Below are positions 25,619 through 34,257 of a stretch of 64,000 nucleotides of DNA, one piece after another; position 1 is the stretch's first letter; every line of letters starts with the position of its first letter. The stretch spans positions 992,001 to 1,056,000 of the forward strand of contig NZ_CP010429.1 in the NCBI RefSeq assembly GCF_000974425.1, given 5' to 3'. The notes beneath the pieces are model-generated. The model did no database searches. It saw only the letters and a program-made list of their open reading frames with translations, and had not been told where the DNA came from. The DNA is from Spirosoma radiotolerans. GTDB lineage: Bacteria > Bacteroidota > Bacteroidia > Cytophagales > Spirosomataceae. The translations under genes were made by a program, and so were the position numbers.

Positions 25619-28600
25619 ATGATTTGGTCAACCTCTATTACGTACACACTCCGTTTACTGGGCGCAGCCGGAGCCTCTGTCGGGCTGTATGCCTGCCTGA
25701 ATACACAAAAAGCCAGTACCCAAACGACCGTCGTGACAACAACGCCCACAGCCGTTTCCCGATCAGCATCGGCGGGTGAAGCAACGAACGCCAGTCCTAC
25801 GCAGATCGGGTCCGGGACCCTCCAGTCGGAACCAAAGCGTATTCTTGTTTTCTCGAAAACCAAGGGCTGGAAACATACTTCTATTCCCTTTGGCATTGCG
25901 GCTCTGCAAAAACTTGGCCGCGAGCACACGTTCAGGGTGGATACGACAAAAAATGCGGATTACTTTAACGATGATAGCCTGCGGCATTACCAGGCCGTTG
26001 TGTTTCTGAGTACAACCGGCAACATTCTGAACCAGAAGCAGCAGGCTGCTTTCGAGCGGTATATTCAGGCGGGGGGTGGCTACATGGGTATTCATGCCGC
26101 GGCCGATACCGAATATGACTGGCCCTGGTACAATAAACTGGTAGGCGGGTATTTTGCCAGCCACCCGAGCCAATCCAATGTACGGAAGGCGACTGTTGAC
26201 GTGATCGATAAAAAACATTCTTCCACGGCCCATCTGCCCGATCACTGGGAGCGCACGGACGAATGGTACAATTACCGGTCCTTGTATACCGACCTGACGG
26301 TGGTCGCCAATCTGGACGAAAATACCTACGATGGTGGCATCAACGGAAGCAACCACCCGATTGCCTGGTACCACGAGTTCGATGGCGGGCGGGCGTATTA
26401 CACGGGTGGCGGTCATGAAGATGCCAGCTTCAGCGAGCCGCTGTTTGTTCAGCATTTGCTGGGGGCGCTTACCTGGGTCATGGGGAGCAACAAACCCCTC
26501 GATTATAGCAAAGCCTACGCTGTGACGATGCCCGAAGAGAACCGGTTTGTGAAGACGGTTCTGGTCAATGACCTGAACGAACCGATGGAACTCGCCGTAG
26601 CTGATGATGGACGGGTTTTCTTCACCGAACGGAGCGGGAATCTGACGGTCTACAATGCCAGCACGAACAAGTACAAAGTTATGCACAAGTTTCCGGTAAC
26701 GACCAAGCAAGGGTTTGGCGTGCAGGGCATAACGGTCGATCCCAACTTTGCAACCAACCATTTTTTGTACGTGTATTATTCTCCGGATACCGACAAAGAC
26801 CCCACGTATCATCTGTCGCGCTTTGTGGTCAAGGACGACAACACGCTCGATCTGGCTTCTGAAAAAGTCGTGCTGAACGTACCCGGTGAATTTGAGGCCA
26901 GTGCGCACCACGGCGGTTCGCTGGCATGGGATAAAGAAGGTAATCTGTTTCTTTCGACGGGGGATAACACCAATCCGTTCCCATCCAACGGTTACTCTCC
27001 GATTGACGAACGACCCGATCACCTCACCCTCGATGCCCAGCGTTCGGCGGCCAACACCAACGATTTGCGGGGCAAAATTCTGCGTATTCGTCCGCAGGCC
27101 GATGGTACCTACACCATTCCCGACGGGAATCTTTTCCCGAAAGGCACCGAACCGTCGGACCGCGCGCAAACCCGCCCCGAAATTTACACAATGGGTTTGC
27201 GCAATCCGTACCGAATCGCGGTGAATCCGAAATCGTCGGTCTTGTACTGGGGCGAAATTGGCCCGGATGCCGGCAAGGACAGCACCATCGGGCCACGGGG
27301 CTATGACGAGTTCAATCAGGCCAAAAAGCCGGGCAACTTTGGCTGGCCTTACTTTATCGGAAACAGCCAACCGTATCCCGACCTCGATTTTGCCACCAAC
27401 GTGGCGGGACCGAAATTTGACCCCAAGGCACCAATGAATACCTCGGTCAATAACACGGGCCTGAAAAATCTGCCGCCGACTAATTCGGCCATGATCTGGT
27501 ATCCGTATGCAGCTTCCAAAGACTTCCCCGAGCTTGGCCTGGGTGGCCGAAGCGCCATGGCTGGGTCATTCTATACCTACGACAAGAGCTCGCCATCGAA
27601 GAACAAATTTCCGGAATACTACGACGGTGCGCTGTTCATTTTCGACTGGATGCGTAACTGGGTGATGGCGGTGCGCGTCGATAAAGACGATAACTATATT
27701 CGGAATGAGCCGTTCATGGCCGGCAGTGGCGATTTCCGGCGGCCCATCGACCTGGCATTCAGCAAAGATGGGGTTATGTATATGCTGGAATACGGTTCCG
27801 TCTACGGGGCCGATAACGACGACGCCCGCCTGGTGAAAATTGAATACAATACCGGCAACCGAGCCCCTATCGCCCGAGCAGGTGTGGTCGATTCGGTAGC
27901 CGTGGCTCAGCGTGATGCCCGCTCGTATCTCACCTCTGACCCCCGTGCTCCCGAGCTGGACGAAGCCGTTGGACAGGCCCCATTGCGGGTTAAATTCAGT
28001 GGACGCGGCACGGATCTGGACGATGATGATCAGGTCACTTACCAGTGGTTGTTCGATGGCAAAACGGTTGGGTCTACCAAGCCAATGGCCACCTATACCT
28101 ACACGCAGCCTGGTGTGTACAACGCTATCCTGAAAGTAACGGACCGGATGGGCCAAGTGGGTATGGATACTGTTACTGTGAAAGTTGGGAATGCCAAGCC
28201 AGAGCTGGCCATTGTCACCCCCGACAATAAATCATTCTACTGGGAAAATAAGCCGTTTACTTACACGGTGAAGGTGACCGACAAAGAGGACAAGAAAATT
28301 GATCCCAAGCGCATCAAGGTTTATTACGAATACAGTGCTCAGCCGAATGGTGCGCCAATGGCTGCCCCACAACAGGGACACCAGGAAGTAGCGCAGGTGG
28401 GTGGTGGATCGCTGGGGAAAACGCTGATCGCCAGCAGCGATTGTAAGGCTTGCCATACCATCGACAAGCCGTCTGTTGGGCCAACGTTTCTGGCCGTTGC
28501 CGGGCGGTATAAAGGAGAATCCGGCAGTGTGGAACGACTGGCCCGGAAGATCATTGAAGGCGGTGGAGGCAACTGGAGCAAAGACCATCTGATGAGTGCT

Positions 28601-29197
28601 CACCCGCAGATTCCGGCCCAGGATGCGCAGGAAATGGTCAAGTACATTTTCTCGCTGACGGATGCGCGCAAACAGAAAGCCGTACCCGCGCAAGGGAGCC
28701 TCGCCTTAAATGAGCACAAGCCCGAAGATGCCCGTGGGCAGTATAGCCTGCTGGCAAGTTACACCGACAATGGCAGTAAAGCCGTTGGGCCGCTCACCAG
28801 TACGGAGGTCGTTACCTTACGCAGTGCGAAGGTGAAGACGTTAAACGCCGATGCATACGTAGGTTTCCCCCGCTTCGGTAGTCGCCTGAGTGCGGGTGGC
28901 CATAAGGCGTATGTCTTGCTGAAAGGCATTGACATGACTACCATCAAGTCGTTAACCTATGACTATTCGTCGCTCAACAAAGACGGCGAGATCGAGGTGC
29001 GGCTGGATTCTTACGCTGGTCCGGTAGTGAGTCGCGCACCCTACAAAGCAACCGGCGACTGGAAAAAGACTAACCAGGTAACGGGTACGCTCGACAAGCC
29101 CTTCACCGGCAAACACGATGTGTATATAATTGTGGTGAAACGTGATAAGCCTAATGACAGCATTATTCAATTAAACAGTATTCAGTTCAATCAGTAA
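25619..29197 (+). CDS. ThuA / sugar dehydrogenase / PKD / cytochrome c fusion protein
   Basis: A 1192-residue exported protein. The leader (about residues 1-26) ends G-L-Y-A-C, a possible but imperfect lipobox with Cys26. Domains in order: ThuA-like (about 70-305, with W-Y-H-E-F-D-G-G and G-G-G-H-E-D); glucose/sorbosone-dehydrogenase beta propeller (about 315-745, with H-H-G-G-S-L-A-W, L-R-G-K-I-L-R-I and G-L-R-N-P-Y-R-I-A); PKD (about 770-860); cytochrome c with C942-K-A-C945-H946 and a later Met in H-L-M-S-A-H as candidate distal ligand; and a C-terminal carbohydrate-binding-like beta domain (about 1075-1190). The order suggests binding and oxidising a sugar outside the cell and passing electrons straight to its own haem. 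Such fusions are known in Bacteroidota and Planctomycetes. The substrate is unknown. It is monocistronic, followed by an island of hairpins. Confidence 0.93.
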   Translation: MIWSTSITYTLRLLGAAGASVGLYACLNTQKASTQTTVVTTTPTAVSRSASAGEATNASPTQIGSGTLQSEPKRILVFSKTKGWKHTSIPFGIAALQKLGREHTFRVDTTKNADYFNDDSLRHYQAVVFLSTTGNILNQKQQAAFERYIQAGGGYMGIHAAADTEYDWPWYNKLVGGYFASHPSQSNVRKATVDVIDKKHSSTAHLPDHWERTDEWYNYRSLYTDLTVVANLDENTYDGGINGSNHPIAWYHEFDGGRAYYTGGGHEDASFSEPLFVQHLLGALTWVMGSNKPLDYSKAYAVTMPEENRFVKTVLVNDLNEPMELAVADDGRVFFTERSGNLTVYNASTNKYKVMHKFPVTTKQGFGVQGITVDPNFATNHFLYVYYSPDTDKDPTYHLSRFVVKDDNTLDLASEKVVLNVPGEFEASAHHGGSLAWDKEGNLFLSTGDNTNPFPSNGYSPIDERPDHLTLDAQRSAANTNDLRGKILRIRPQADGTYTIPDGNLFPKGTEPSDRAQTRPEIYTMGLRNPYRIAVNPKSSVLYWGEIGPDAGKDSTIGPRGYDEFNQAKKPGNFGWPYFIGNSQPYPDLDFATNVAGPKFDPKAPMNTSVNNTGLKNLPPTNSAMIWYPYAASKDFPELGLGGRSAMAGSFYTYDKSSPSKNKFPEYYDGALFIFDWMRNWVMAVRVDKDDNYIRNEPFMAGSGDFRRPIDLAFSKDGVMYMLEYGSVYGADNDDARLVKIEYNTGNRAPIARAGVVDSVAVAQRDARSYLTSDPRAPELDEAVGQAPLRVKFSGRGTDLDDDDQVTYQWLFDGKTVGSTKPMATYTYTQPGVYNAILKVTDRMGQVGMDTVTVKVGNAKPELAIVTPDNKSFYWENKPFTYTVKVTDKEDKKIDPKRIKVYYEYSAQPNGAPMAAPQQGHQEVAQVGGGSLGKTLIASSDCKACHTIDKPSVGPTFLAVAGRYKGESGSVERLARKIIEGGGGNWSKDHLMSAHPQIPAQDAQEMVKYIFSLTDARKQKAVPAQGSLALNEHKPEDARGQYSLLASYTDNGSKAVGPLTSTEVVTLRSAKVKTLNADAYVGFPRFGSRLSAGGHKAYVLLKGIDMTTIKSLTYDYSSLNKDGEIEVRLDSYAGPVVSRAPYKATGDWKKTNQVTGTLDKPFTGKHDVYIIVVKRDKPNDSIIQLNSIQFNQ

Positions 29198-29203
29198 GAG
29201 CCC

Positions 29204-29282
29204 GTGGTCCCTGGGGACACGGACCACACATCCGGCTAGTTGCAACGGTATAGAAGAGAGCGGTCCGTGAGGACACGGACCG
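29204..29282. repeat. BIME-like pair of GTGAGGACAC-core hairpins
   Basis: The left hairpin has arms GTGGTCC/GGACCAC (29204-29210, 29221-29227) around a degenerate core CTGGGGACAC. The right hairpin has arms CGGTCC/GGACCG (29261-29266, 29277-29282) around the exact core GTGAGGACAC. The spacer carries CATCCGG (29229-29235), as in other copies. It begins 7 bp after the stop of the large fusion gene and could also act as its terminator. Confidence 0.75.
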
Positions 29283-29374
29283 TGGAGACCTTCCTTGAGG
29301 GGAAGTCAGTGGAACTGCCCGCGCCGTTTTTAAGAATCGCACCACAGCCGTGGCCGATCGGCGACCCGGCTGAT

Positions 29375-29447
29375 GCCACCACAGTAAACGCCAAGTCCTG
29401 ACCTTACTAACTATGTAAGGTCAGGACTTGGCGTTTACTGTGGTGGC
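29375..29447. repeat. Perfect 33-bp inverted repeat with 7-nt loop
   Basis: Arms 29375-29407 and 29415-29447 are exact reverse complements. The arm starts GCCACCACAGTAAACGCCAA. It lies in a 506 bp gene-free gap between the end of the fusion gene (29197) and the end of an MFS gene (29704), that is, between convergent genes. Nothing in it is protein-like. Confidence 0.85.
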
Positions 29448-29548
29448 AGTTTCTTAAAACTGCCACGGCAAGGTTTTGAGAAACCTCGTTGATTAGTAAG
29501 CCGTGTGCGGTTTTAAGAAACCGCTCTTGTCAGTTTTAAGAAACTGAC
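29443..29548. repeat. Run of four short hairpins sharing a GTTT-TAAG-AAAC apex
   Basis: Four consecutive stem-loops share an apical GTTT/AAAC stem and a 4-nt loop but have different lower stems. They are GTGGCAGTTT/AAACTGCCAC (29443-29466, loop CTTA), AGGTTT/AAACCT (29471-29486, loop TGAG), GCGGTTT/AAACCGC (29507-29524, loop TAAG) and GTCAGTTT/AAACTGAC (29529-29548, loop TAAG). Every lower stem is perfectly compensated. A fifth copy occurs at 39106-39143. Confidence 0.8.
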
Positions 29549-29635
29549 ACTGTGCCCTTGGTCCGTGTCCTCACGGACCAAGGGCACAGTGTCAGCCAGA
29601 CCATCCGGTCCGGCGGTCCGTGAGGACACGGACCG
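29544..29635. repeat. BIME-like head-to-head pair of core hairpins
   Basis: The first hairpin has 21-nt perfect arms (29544-29564 and 29575-29595) around the core GTGTCCTCAC. The second has arms CGGTCC/GGACCG (29614-29619, 29630-29635) around GTGAGGACAC. They are in opposite orientation, with CATCCGG (29602-29608) between them. The first shares its CTGAC base with the preceding TAAG-loop hairpin. The pair lies 69 bp from the stop of the MFS gene. Confidence 0.8.
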
Positions 29636-29703
29636 TGGGCACTTACCTTGAAGTGGCCCCGCTGACACCACAGTTCTACTAAAAAAGGATTGGCAAAACG
29701 ACC

Positions 29704-30987
29704 TTACTGAACAACAAGCGTTTCGGGACTCGGTTGCTTGTCGGGCGTTTTGACGGCAATCAGGGTGATGATGGCGGATAGCAGAAGCGATCCAGCCATA
29801 AAAATGTAAGAGGCTCCGAAGCCGCCCGTTGAGCCATTCAGATAGCCAACCAGATAAGCACCCGCGAAGGAGCCCAGCGCTCCGCAACTGTTGATGAGGG
29901 CCATTGCGCCACCCGCTACGTTCTTGGGTAGCAGGTCGGGAATGATAGCGAAGAAGGGGCCATAGGGCGCATACATAGCACCGCCCGCAATGATCAGCAG
30001 CACAAACGATAGCCAGAAATTAGTGGCACCGATCAAATACGACCCGTAGAAAGCAACCGCGCCCAGTAGTAAAAACGGCCACACAAAGATTTTTCGGTTC
30101 AGGGTTTTATCCGAGAAGTAGGACGCACTTAACATCCCGATAATGGCTAGTACATAGGGAACCGAAGACAGCCAGCCGGTTTTAACAATGTCCATGTTCG
30201 GGGCTGCGTTGATAATGGACGGAAGCCACATCACAAAACCATAAACGCCAATGCTCCACAAGGCGTATTGCAGGCTCAACAAAATGACGATTCTGGATTT
30301 AAAGGCTGCTGCGTAATTTTTAACGGGTTTGATACCCTGCTGTTCCTTCTGCAATTCGGCTTCCAGATCCTGTTTTTCTGATTCGGTGAGCCAGTTGGCA
30401 TCGCTGGGTTTGTCGGCGACGAGCCGCCACCAGAAGAACGCCCAGATAATGGCGGGAAGTCCTTCCAGGATAAACATCCACCGCCAGCCAACCGATTTAA
30501 TCAAATAACCAGACAGCACCGACATCCACAGAATAGTGGCAGGGTTGCCCAGAATCAAAAATGTATTGGCCCGCGACCGCTCGGCTTTGGTAAACCACCT
30601 GCTCAAAAAGAGAAGCATTGATGGCATTACGGCGCTCTCGACAACGCCAAGCATAAAGCGAATGACAATCAATAGGTTAACATTGCTGATGATCCCCGTT
30701 GCCATGGCCAGACCACCCCACAGAATCAACGACCAGAAAATGAGTTTCTTGGCACTTCTGTTCTCGGCATAGATAGCGCCGGGCACCTGAAAAAAGAAAT
30801 AACCCAGGAAGAATAGCGACCCCAGCAGGGAAGACATGGACGGGGTAATCTTCAGGTCCGTTGCCATGCCGCTGGCGGCTCCAAACCCAAAATTCGCCCG
30901 GTCAAGATAGGCCAGGCTATACGTAATAAAGGCGATTGGTATCAGGCGGTACCAGCGAGTAGGGGCTAATGTCTTTTCCATTAACAC
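29704..30987 (-). CDS. MFS transporter, anion:cation symporter (ACS) type
   Basis: A 427-residue inner-membrane carrier with about 12 transmembrane segments. The N-terminal Y-L-D-R-A-N-F-G-F-G motif in helix 1 and the L-G-Y-F-F-F-Q-V-P-G-A-I-Y-A segment are typical of the ACS family, whose members bring in organic anions such as tartrate, 4-hydroxyphenylacetate, hexuronates or glucarate. A hydrophilic central loop (about residues 195-220, rich in Glu, Lys and Gln) separates the two halves. It stands alone; its 3' side faces the hairpin island. The substrate is not determinable here. Confidence 0.88.
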   Translation of the reverse strand: MLMEKTLAPTRWYRLIPIAFITYSLAYLDRANFGFGAASGMATDLKITPSMSSLLGSLFFLGYFFFQVPGAIYAENRSAKKLIFWSLILWGGLAMATGIISNVNLLIVIRFMLGVVESAVMPSMLLFLSRWFTKAERSRANTFLILGNPATILWMSVLSGYLIKSVGWRWMFILEGLPAIIWAFFWWRLVADKPSDANWLTESEKQDLEAELQKEQQGIKPVKNYAAAFKSRIVILLSLQYALWSIGVYGFVMWLPSIINAAPNMDIVKTGWLSSVPYVLAIIGMLSASYFSDKTLNRKIFVWPFLLLGAVAFYGSYLIGATNFWLSFVLLIIAGGAMYAPYGPFFAIIPDLLPKNVAGGAMALINSCGALGSFAGAYLVGYLNGSTGGFGASYIFMAGSLLLSAIITLIAVKTPDKQPSPETLVVQ

Positions 30988-31277
30988 CTAAAGCGTCTTT
31001 TCTCGCAGATATACGCAAGAGCATGAACCGATAATCGCTGAATAGCCCAAATGGGCAACAAAAACCGGCTGGAAATGGTGGAGAATTGTAAATGAATAAC
31101 GTCTAAACTATTCTTTCGAGCCTATTTATAGATAGATTGTCCGCTGTTAATTGTAGTGAACACTTCGCCCCGTTAAATTGGTTTTATAAGGGTGTATTGC
31201 TTATTTTTACAGAAGTACCTCAGCCCGTATTGCCGAAAAGCAATCTTGTGTACTATCACTCTAAGGTAATGCATGTC

Positions 31278-31502
31278 ATGAACATACAGTATATTTCAGA
31301 TGCTCAGGGTAGGCATACGGCCATCGTGATTCCGATTGAGGAGTGGAACAACATCACGGCAAAACATCAGGATTTAAAGTTGCTGGAAAATCCGAAGTAG
31401 AAGCCATCTGATTTTAGTGGAGCTATTTCTAAAGAAACGGCTGATCAACTGCTTCGTTACACAGAACAAGCACGAACAGAATGGGAAAACAGTATATCCT
31501 AG
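31278..31502 (+). pseudogene. Antitoxin gene interrupted by an in-frame stop
   Basis: The frame starts at ATG 31278 (or 31269) with N-I-Q-Y-I-S-D-A-Q-G-R-H-T-A-I-V-I-P-I-E-E-W, an N-terminus typical of small antitoxins partnered with PIN toxins. It meets TAG at 31398-31400. After that stop the same frame continues with protein-like sequence (K-P-S-D-F-S-G-A-I-S-K-E-T-A-D-Q-L-L-R-Y-T-E-Q-A-R-T-E-W) to a TAG at 31500-31502, overlapping the toxin start at 31481, as in an intact operon. A single base change (for example CAG to TAG) explains the break. The truncated product of about 40 residues may still be made. Confidence 0.65.
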
Positions 31503-31872
31503 ATGCCAATGCTGTTATTGATTACGTAGGTGATAAAATTCCGCTATCGGCTGCTATCGCTATGGATAGCCTCATTAACGATGAATTCAATACGTCTATC
31601 GTTGTTAAAATCGAGGTTCTGGGTTTTGACGAAGACCCTGTAGAAATGCAAAACTAAACGATTTTTTAGCGTTGGCTACCATCTTTTATGTAAATGATGT
31701 GGTTGCTGATAAGACGATTGACTTACGAAAAAGAGATAAAAAGCTAAAGCTTGGCAATGCTATCATTGCCGCTACAGCGCTGGTATATGGGTTTACGATA
31801 TTGACTCGTAACACCAAAGATTTTCGGCATATAGACGGGCTTGACTGTATAAATCCGCATGAGTTTTCCTAA
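31481..31872 (+). pseudogene. PIN-domain (VapC-like) toxin gene with a frameshift
   Basis: The start ATG 31481 gives G-K-Q-Y-I-L-D-A-N-A-V-I-D-Y-V-G, the first PIN strand with its acidic residue. The frame ends at TAA at 31656. Shifting by one base in the AAAA run near 31650-31653 joins it to K-L-N-D-F-L-A-L-A-T-I-F-Y and then to K-L-K-L-G-N-A-I-I-A-A-T-A-L and L-T-R-N-T-K-D-F, the conserved back half of a PIN RNase with its D and N metal residues. One lost A explains the break. With the stop in the antitoxin, the pair looks inactivated. The 3' end overlaps the cupin gene by 14 bp. Confidence 0.75.
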
Positions 31873-32203
31873 CGGCATTGTCCATAATTTATTCGCTTCT
31901 ATCCCAAGTTCGCTACCCGAAGAATTGGTTGACGAAGTTATAACGGGCAAAGGCTTTAGGGTAGAACGTATCGTCTCGAAAGGGCACATCTCCCCCGATG
32001 GGTTCTGGTATGATCAGGACCAACACGAGTGGGTGCTACTCGCCAAGGGAGCAGCCCGGCTCCGAATCGACGGTGTCGACCAGCCGATTGAGCTATCTGC
32101 TGGTATGCACATCAACCTGCCTGCCCACCTCAAGCACCGGGTGGAGTGGACAAAAGAAGACGAAGAAACCGTCTGGCTGGCCATTTTTTATCAGGCTACA
32201 TAG
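31859..32203 (+). CDS. Small cupin-domain protein
   Basis: A 114-residue single-domain cupin. The first cupin motif is read as H-I-S-P-D-G-F-W-Y-D-Q-D-Q-H-E-W-V-L-L-A-K-G and the second as L-S-A-G-M-H-I-N-L-P-A-H-L-K-H-R-V. H and E residues that could bind a metal are present, although spacing is slightly unusual. Function is unknown; such small cupins can be isomerases, dioxygenase-like or sugar-binding. The start overlaps the last codons of the broken toxin gene, and the last 13 bp overlap the convergent chrA gene. Confidence 0.8.
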   Translation: MSFPNGIVHNLFASIPSSLPEELVDEVITGKGFRVERIVSKGHISPDGFWYDQDQHEWVLLAKGAARLRIDGVDQPIELSAGMHINLPAHLKHRVEWTKEDEETVWLAIFYQAT

Positions 32204-33336
32204 CGAAGGAGCAAACCCAATACGGCCGCTCCGCCAATGATGCTTAATTCAGGAAGTTTCTTGAAGCGGTAAAGCAGCCCCATAGTAGCCAGCGCCATCA
32301 GAATAGCCGGAAGGTCTACCAGTTGTCGACGCGCCAGCACGACAACAGCCCCGGCAATTGCGCCAACGGCGGCTATGGTGATGCCATTCACAAACGATTT
32401 AACGCCCGGATGCTTGCCCCAGCGCTTGAAATAAGGCGCCGGTAGGACGGTCAATAAATAGCAGGGCAGAAAGGTGGCTAAGGCCGCTACGCAGGCACCC
32501 GGAAAACCGGCTACCAGATAACCAATAAAAGCCACGGTGATCACCACGGGACCGGGCGTTATCATGGCGACCGCCACGGCATCTAAAAATTGCTGTTCTG
32601 TTAACCAGCCATATTCTTTCACCACGCCCCCATAGAGAAACGGCACAATGGCCAGTCCACTCCCAAAGACAAAAGTCCCGGCTTTGGCGAAAAAGAGAGC
32701 TAGCTTCCACAGAATCGAGTCTGAGGCAAGGCCTTCCAACGGCGGAAGAAAGGGGGCGAAACTGCTCCCAATGCCCGTTCGAATAAAGTGGGGCGGTGTT
32801 TTGACCAGCCAGTAAATGACTCCCGAGCCCAAGACCAGCCACAGCAGTTCCGATTCCATAACGGCAGTAGCCACCGCCGATAGGCCAAACAAAACCCAGC
32901 CCAGTTGATCGGTGCCAACGGTTTTCGTCGTGAGTTTGTACGTACCGATGGCAATGATGCCGATAACGGCAGCGCCAATGCCGTAAAAAATGGCCTGCAT
33001 CCAGGGGAGTCCACCCAGGCGAACATAGACCCAGCCCAGGGCCACCACCATGATAAAGGAAGGCATAACAAAGGCTATACCCACCAGCGTTGCGCCCCAA
33101 ATACCATAATGAACATAACCCAGGTAGATCGCCAGTTGGGCGGCCAACGGGCCGGGGGCCAGTTGCGCCAAGGCCATTCCTTCCCGGTAGTCGGCCTCGG
33201 TGATCCACTGCCGATCCACAACCAGATCGCGGTGCATGGCACTCACCAACGCCGGTGGACCACCAAAACCCAGGGTTCCCAGGCGAAGAAAATAACGCAC
33301 CAGCTCACCCAGTGAATAAGAAGCAGGTAATTTCAT
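32191..33336 (-). CDS. chrA: Chromate transporter ChrA (long, two CHR domains)
   Basis: A 381-residue inner-membrane protein of the CHR family, which expels chromate. Two homologous halves are visible: the first with R-L-G-T-L-G-F-G-G-P-P-A and L-A-P-G-P-L-A-A-Q-L-A-I-Y-L-G, the second with F-F-A-K-A-G-T-F-V-F-G-S-G-L-A and M-I-T-P-G-P-V-V-I-T-V-A-F-I-G. About ten to twelve membrane segments fit the length. I use ATG 33336 rather than the TTG at 33363 because the M-K-L-P-A-S-Y start fits the family. It is 63 bp downstream of a ChrB-AraC fusion on the same strand, which supports a chromate-resistance role. Confidence 0.92.
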   Translation of the reverse strand: MKLPASYSLGELVRYFLRLGTLGFGGPPALVSAMHRDLVVDRQWITEADYREGMALAQLAPGPLAAQLAIYLGYVHYGIWGATLVGIAFVMPSFIMVVALGWVYVRLGGLPWMQAIFYGIGAAVIGIIAIGTYKLTTKTVGTDQLGWVLFGLSAVATAVMESELLWLVLGSGVIYWLVKTPPHFIRTGIGSSFAPFLPPLEGLASDSILWKLALFFAKAGTFVFGSGLAIVPFLYGGVVKEYGWLTEQQFLDAVAVAMITPGPVVITVAFIGYLVAGFPGACVAALATFLPCYLLTVLPAPYFKRWGKHPGVKSFVNGITIAAVGAIAGAVVVLARRQLVDLPAILMALATMGLLYRFKKLPELSIIGGAAVLGLLLRYVA

Positions 33337-33399
33337 GTGTCGGGATCTTGTACTTAGGCACAAGAATAAGCTGTCCCGTCAGAAGGAAATAGAATGGAT

Positions 33400-34257
33400 T
33401 TAACTTTTTGTATCTGCTTTACTTTTTAATCGGCTTTTGCGGTAGTCGGACGGATTTTGCCCGATTAACTTTTTGAAGATTCGGGTAAAGTGGCTTTGGT
33501 CGGAAAAGCCGGTCAGGTAGGCGATTTCAGAGAGGCTGTAAGCCGTTGTTTCCAGCAACTGGAGGGCTTTCTCAATCCGTAGCTTCCGGATGTATTCGCC
33601 AAACGAGAGGTCGTCGAAATACCGGGCGAAGGTGCGCGAAACATAGGCCGGATTAACGTCCAGACTTTCGGATAGTTCCGTTAAACTAAGCGTTAGGTTC
33701 GTGTCGATCTGATCCTGAATCAGCTCTTTGAGCTCATGCACCCAGGTTGGCGGCTTTCGTTTACCCGTTGGTTGGAGGTAGGAATGCAGCACCTGAAGCA
33801 ACAACCGCTCGGTGGGACTTTGGGTGTGTTTAACTGCCTGCAGGTGTTTGGCCCAACTGTACAAGGCATCATAAATGATCAGGCCCTGATCCAGGAGTTG
33901 CTGGTCATTGGCGATGTTGAACGCCAACCCTGCCGAAATGGCCCACAAGCCCGCCGATTGGGCGGCCAGCGCATGATCATCGGTATCGGCTCCGCGAATG
34001 ATCGGAGCCATTGCCTGCAAAGCCGGATCGGTGAGCGAATGTTTTTGAAGGAAGTAGTCGAACGTGCACCGGTCTTCGTAATGCGTGTATTCGACACCTG
34101 GCACATCGAACGGAATGGCGTTCAGGGGCTGGGCCTGACTAAGAACCTGGCCCTCCGGGACAAAATAAATGACCGCATCCCGATCAATGAATCGTTTGAT
34201 CAGCCACGGGCAGGCCAGCCGGTCAATCTTGGGGCGTTCGCGCGTAATCCAGTTCAT
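33400..34257 (-). CDS. ChrB-type chromate domain fused to AraC-family HTH
   Basis: A 285-residue protein joining two modules. Residues 1-140 match the C-terminal chromate-resistance domain of ChrB: R-E-R-P-K-I-D-R-L-A-C-P-W-L-I-K-R-F-I-D, F-D-V-P-G-V-E-Y-T-H-Y-E-D-R-C-T-F-D, and I-I-R-G-A-D-T-D. Cys16, His59 and Cys64 could bind metal or oxyanion. Residues 185-275 are an AraC HTH: L-T-E-L-S-E-S-L-D-V-N-P-A-Y-V-S-R and S-L-S-E-I-A-Y-L-T-G-F-S-D-Q-S-H-F-T-R-I-F-K-K. Classical ChrB has its own different N-terminal part. The most direct reading is a chromate-sensing activator of chrA, 63 bp downstream. I chose ATG 34257 over the GTG at 34314 because the ChrB domain begins there. Confidence 0.88.
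   Translation of the reverse strand: MNWITRERPKIDRLACPWLIKRFIDRDAVIYFVPEGQVLSQAQPLNAIPFDVPGVEYTHYEDRCTFDYFLQKHSLTDPALQAMAPIIRGADTDDHALAAQSAGLWAISAGLAFNIANDQQLLDQGLIIYDALYSWAKHLQAVKHTQSPTERLLLQVLHSYLQPTGKRKPPTWVHELKELIQDQIDTNLTLSLTELSESLDVNPAYVSRTFARYFDDLSFGEYIRKLRIEKALQLLETTAYSLSEIAYLTGFSDQSHFTRIFKKLIGQNPSDYRKSRLKSKADTKS

Noticed and set aside
25763..27370. Long minus-strand open frame of about 535 codons
   Set aside because: It lies wholly inside the ThuA/dehydrogenase fusion gene, opposite strand, and its translation has no domain character. It is a shadow caused by the codon bias of the real gene.
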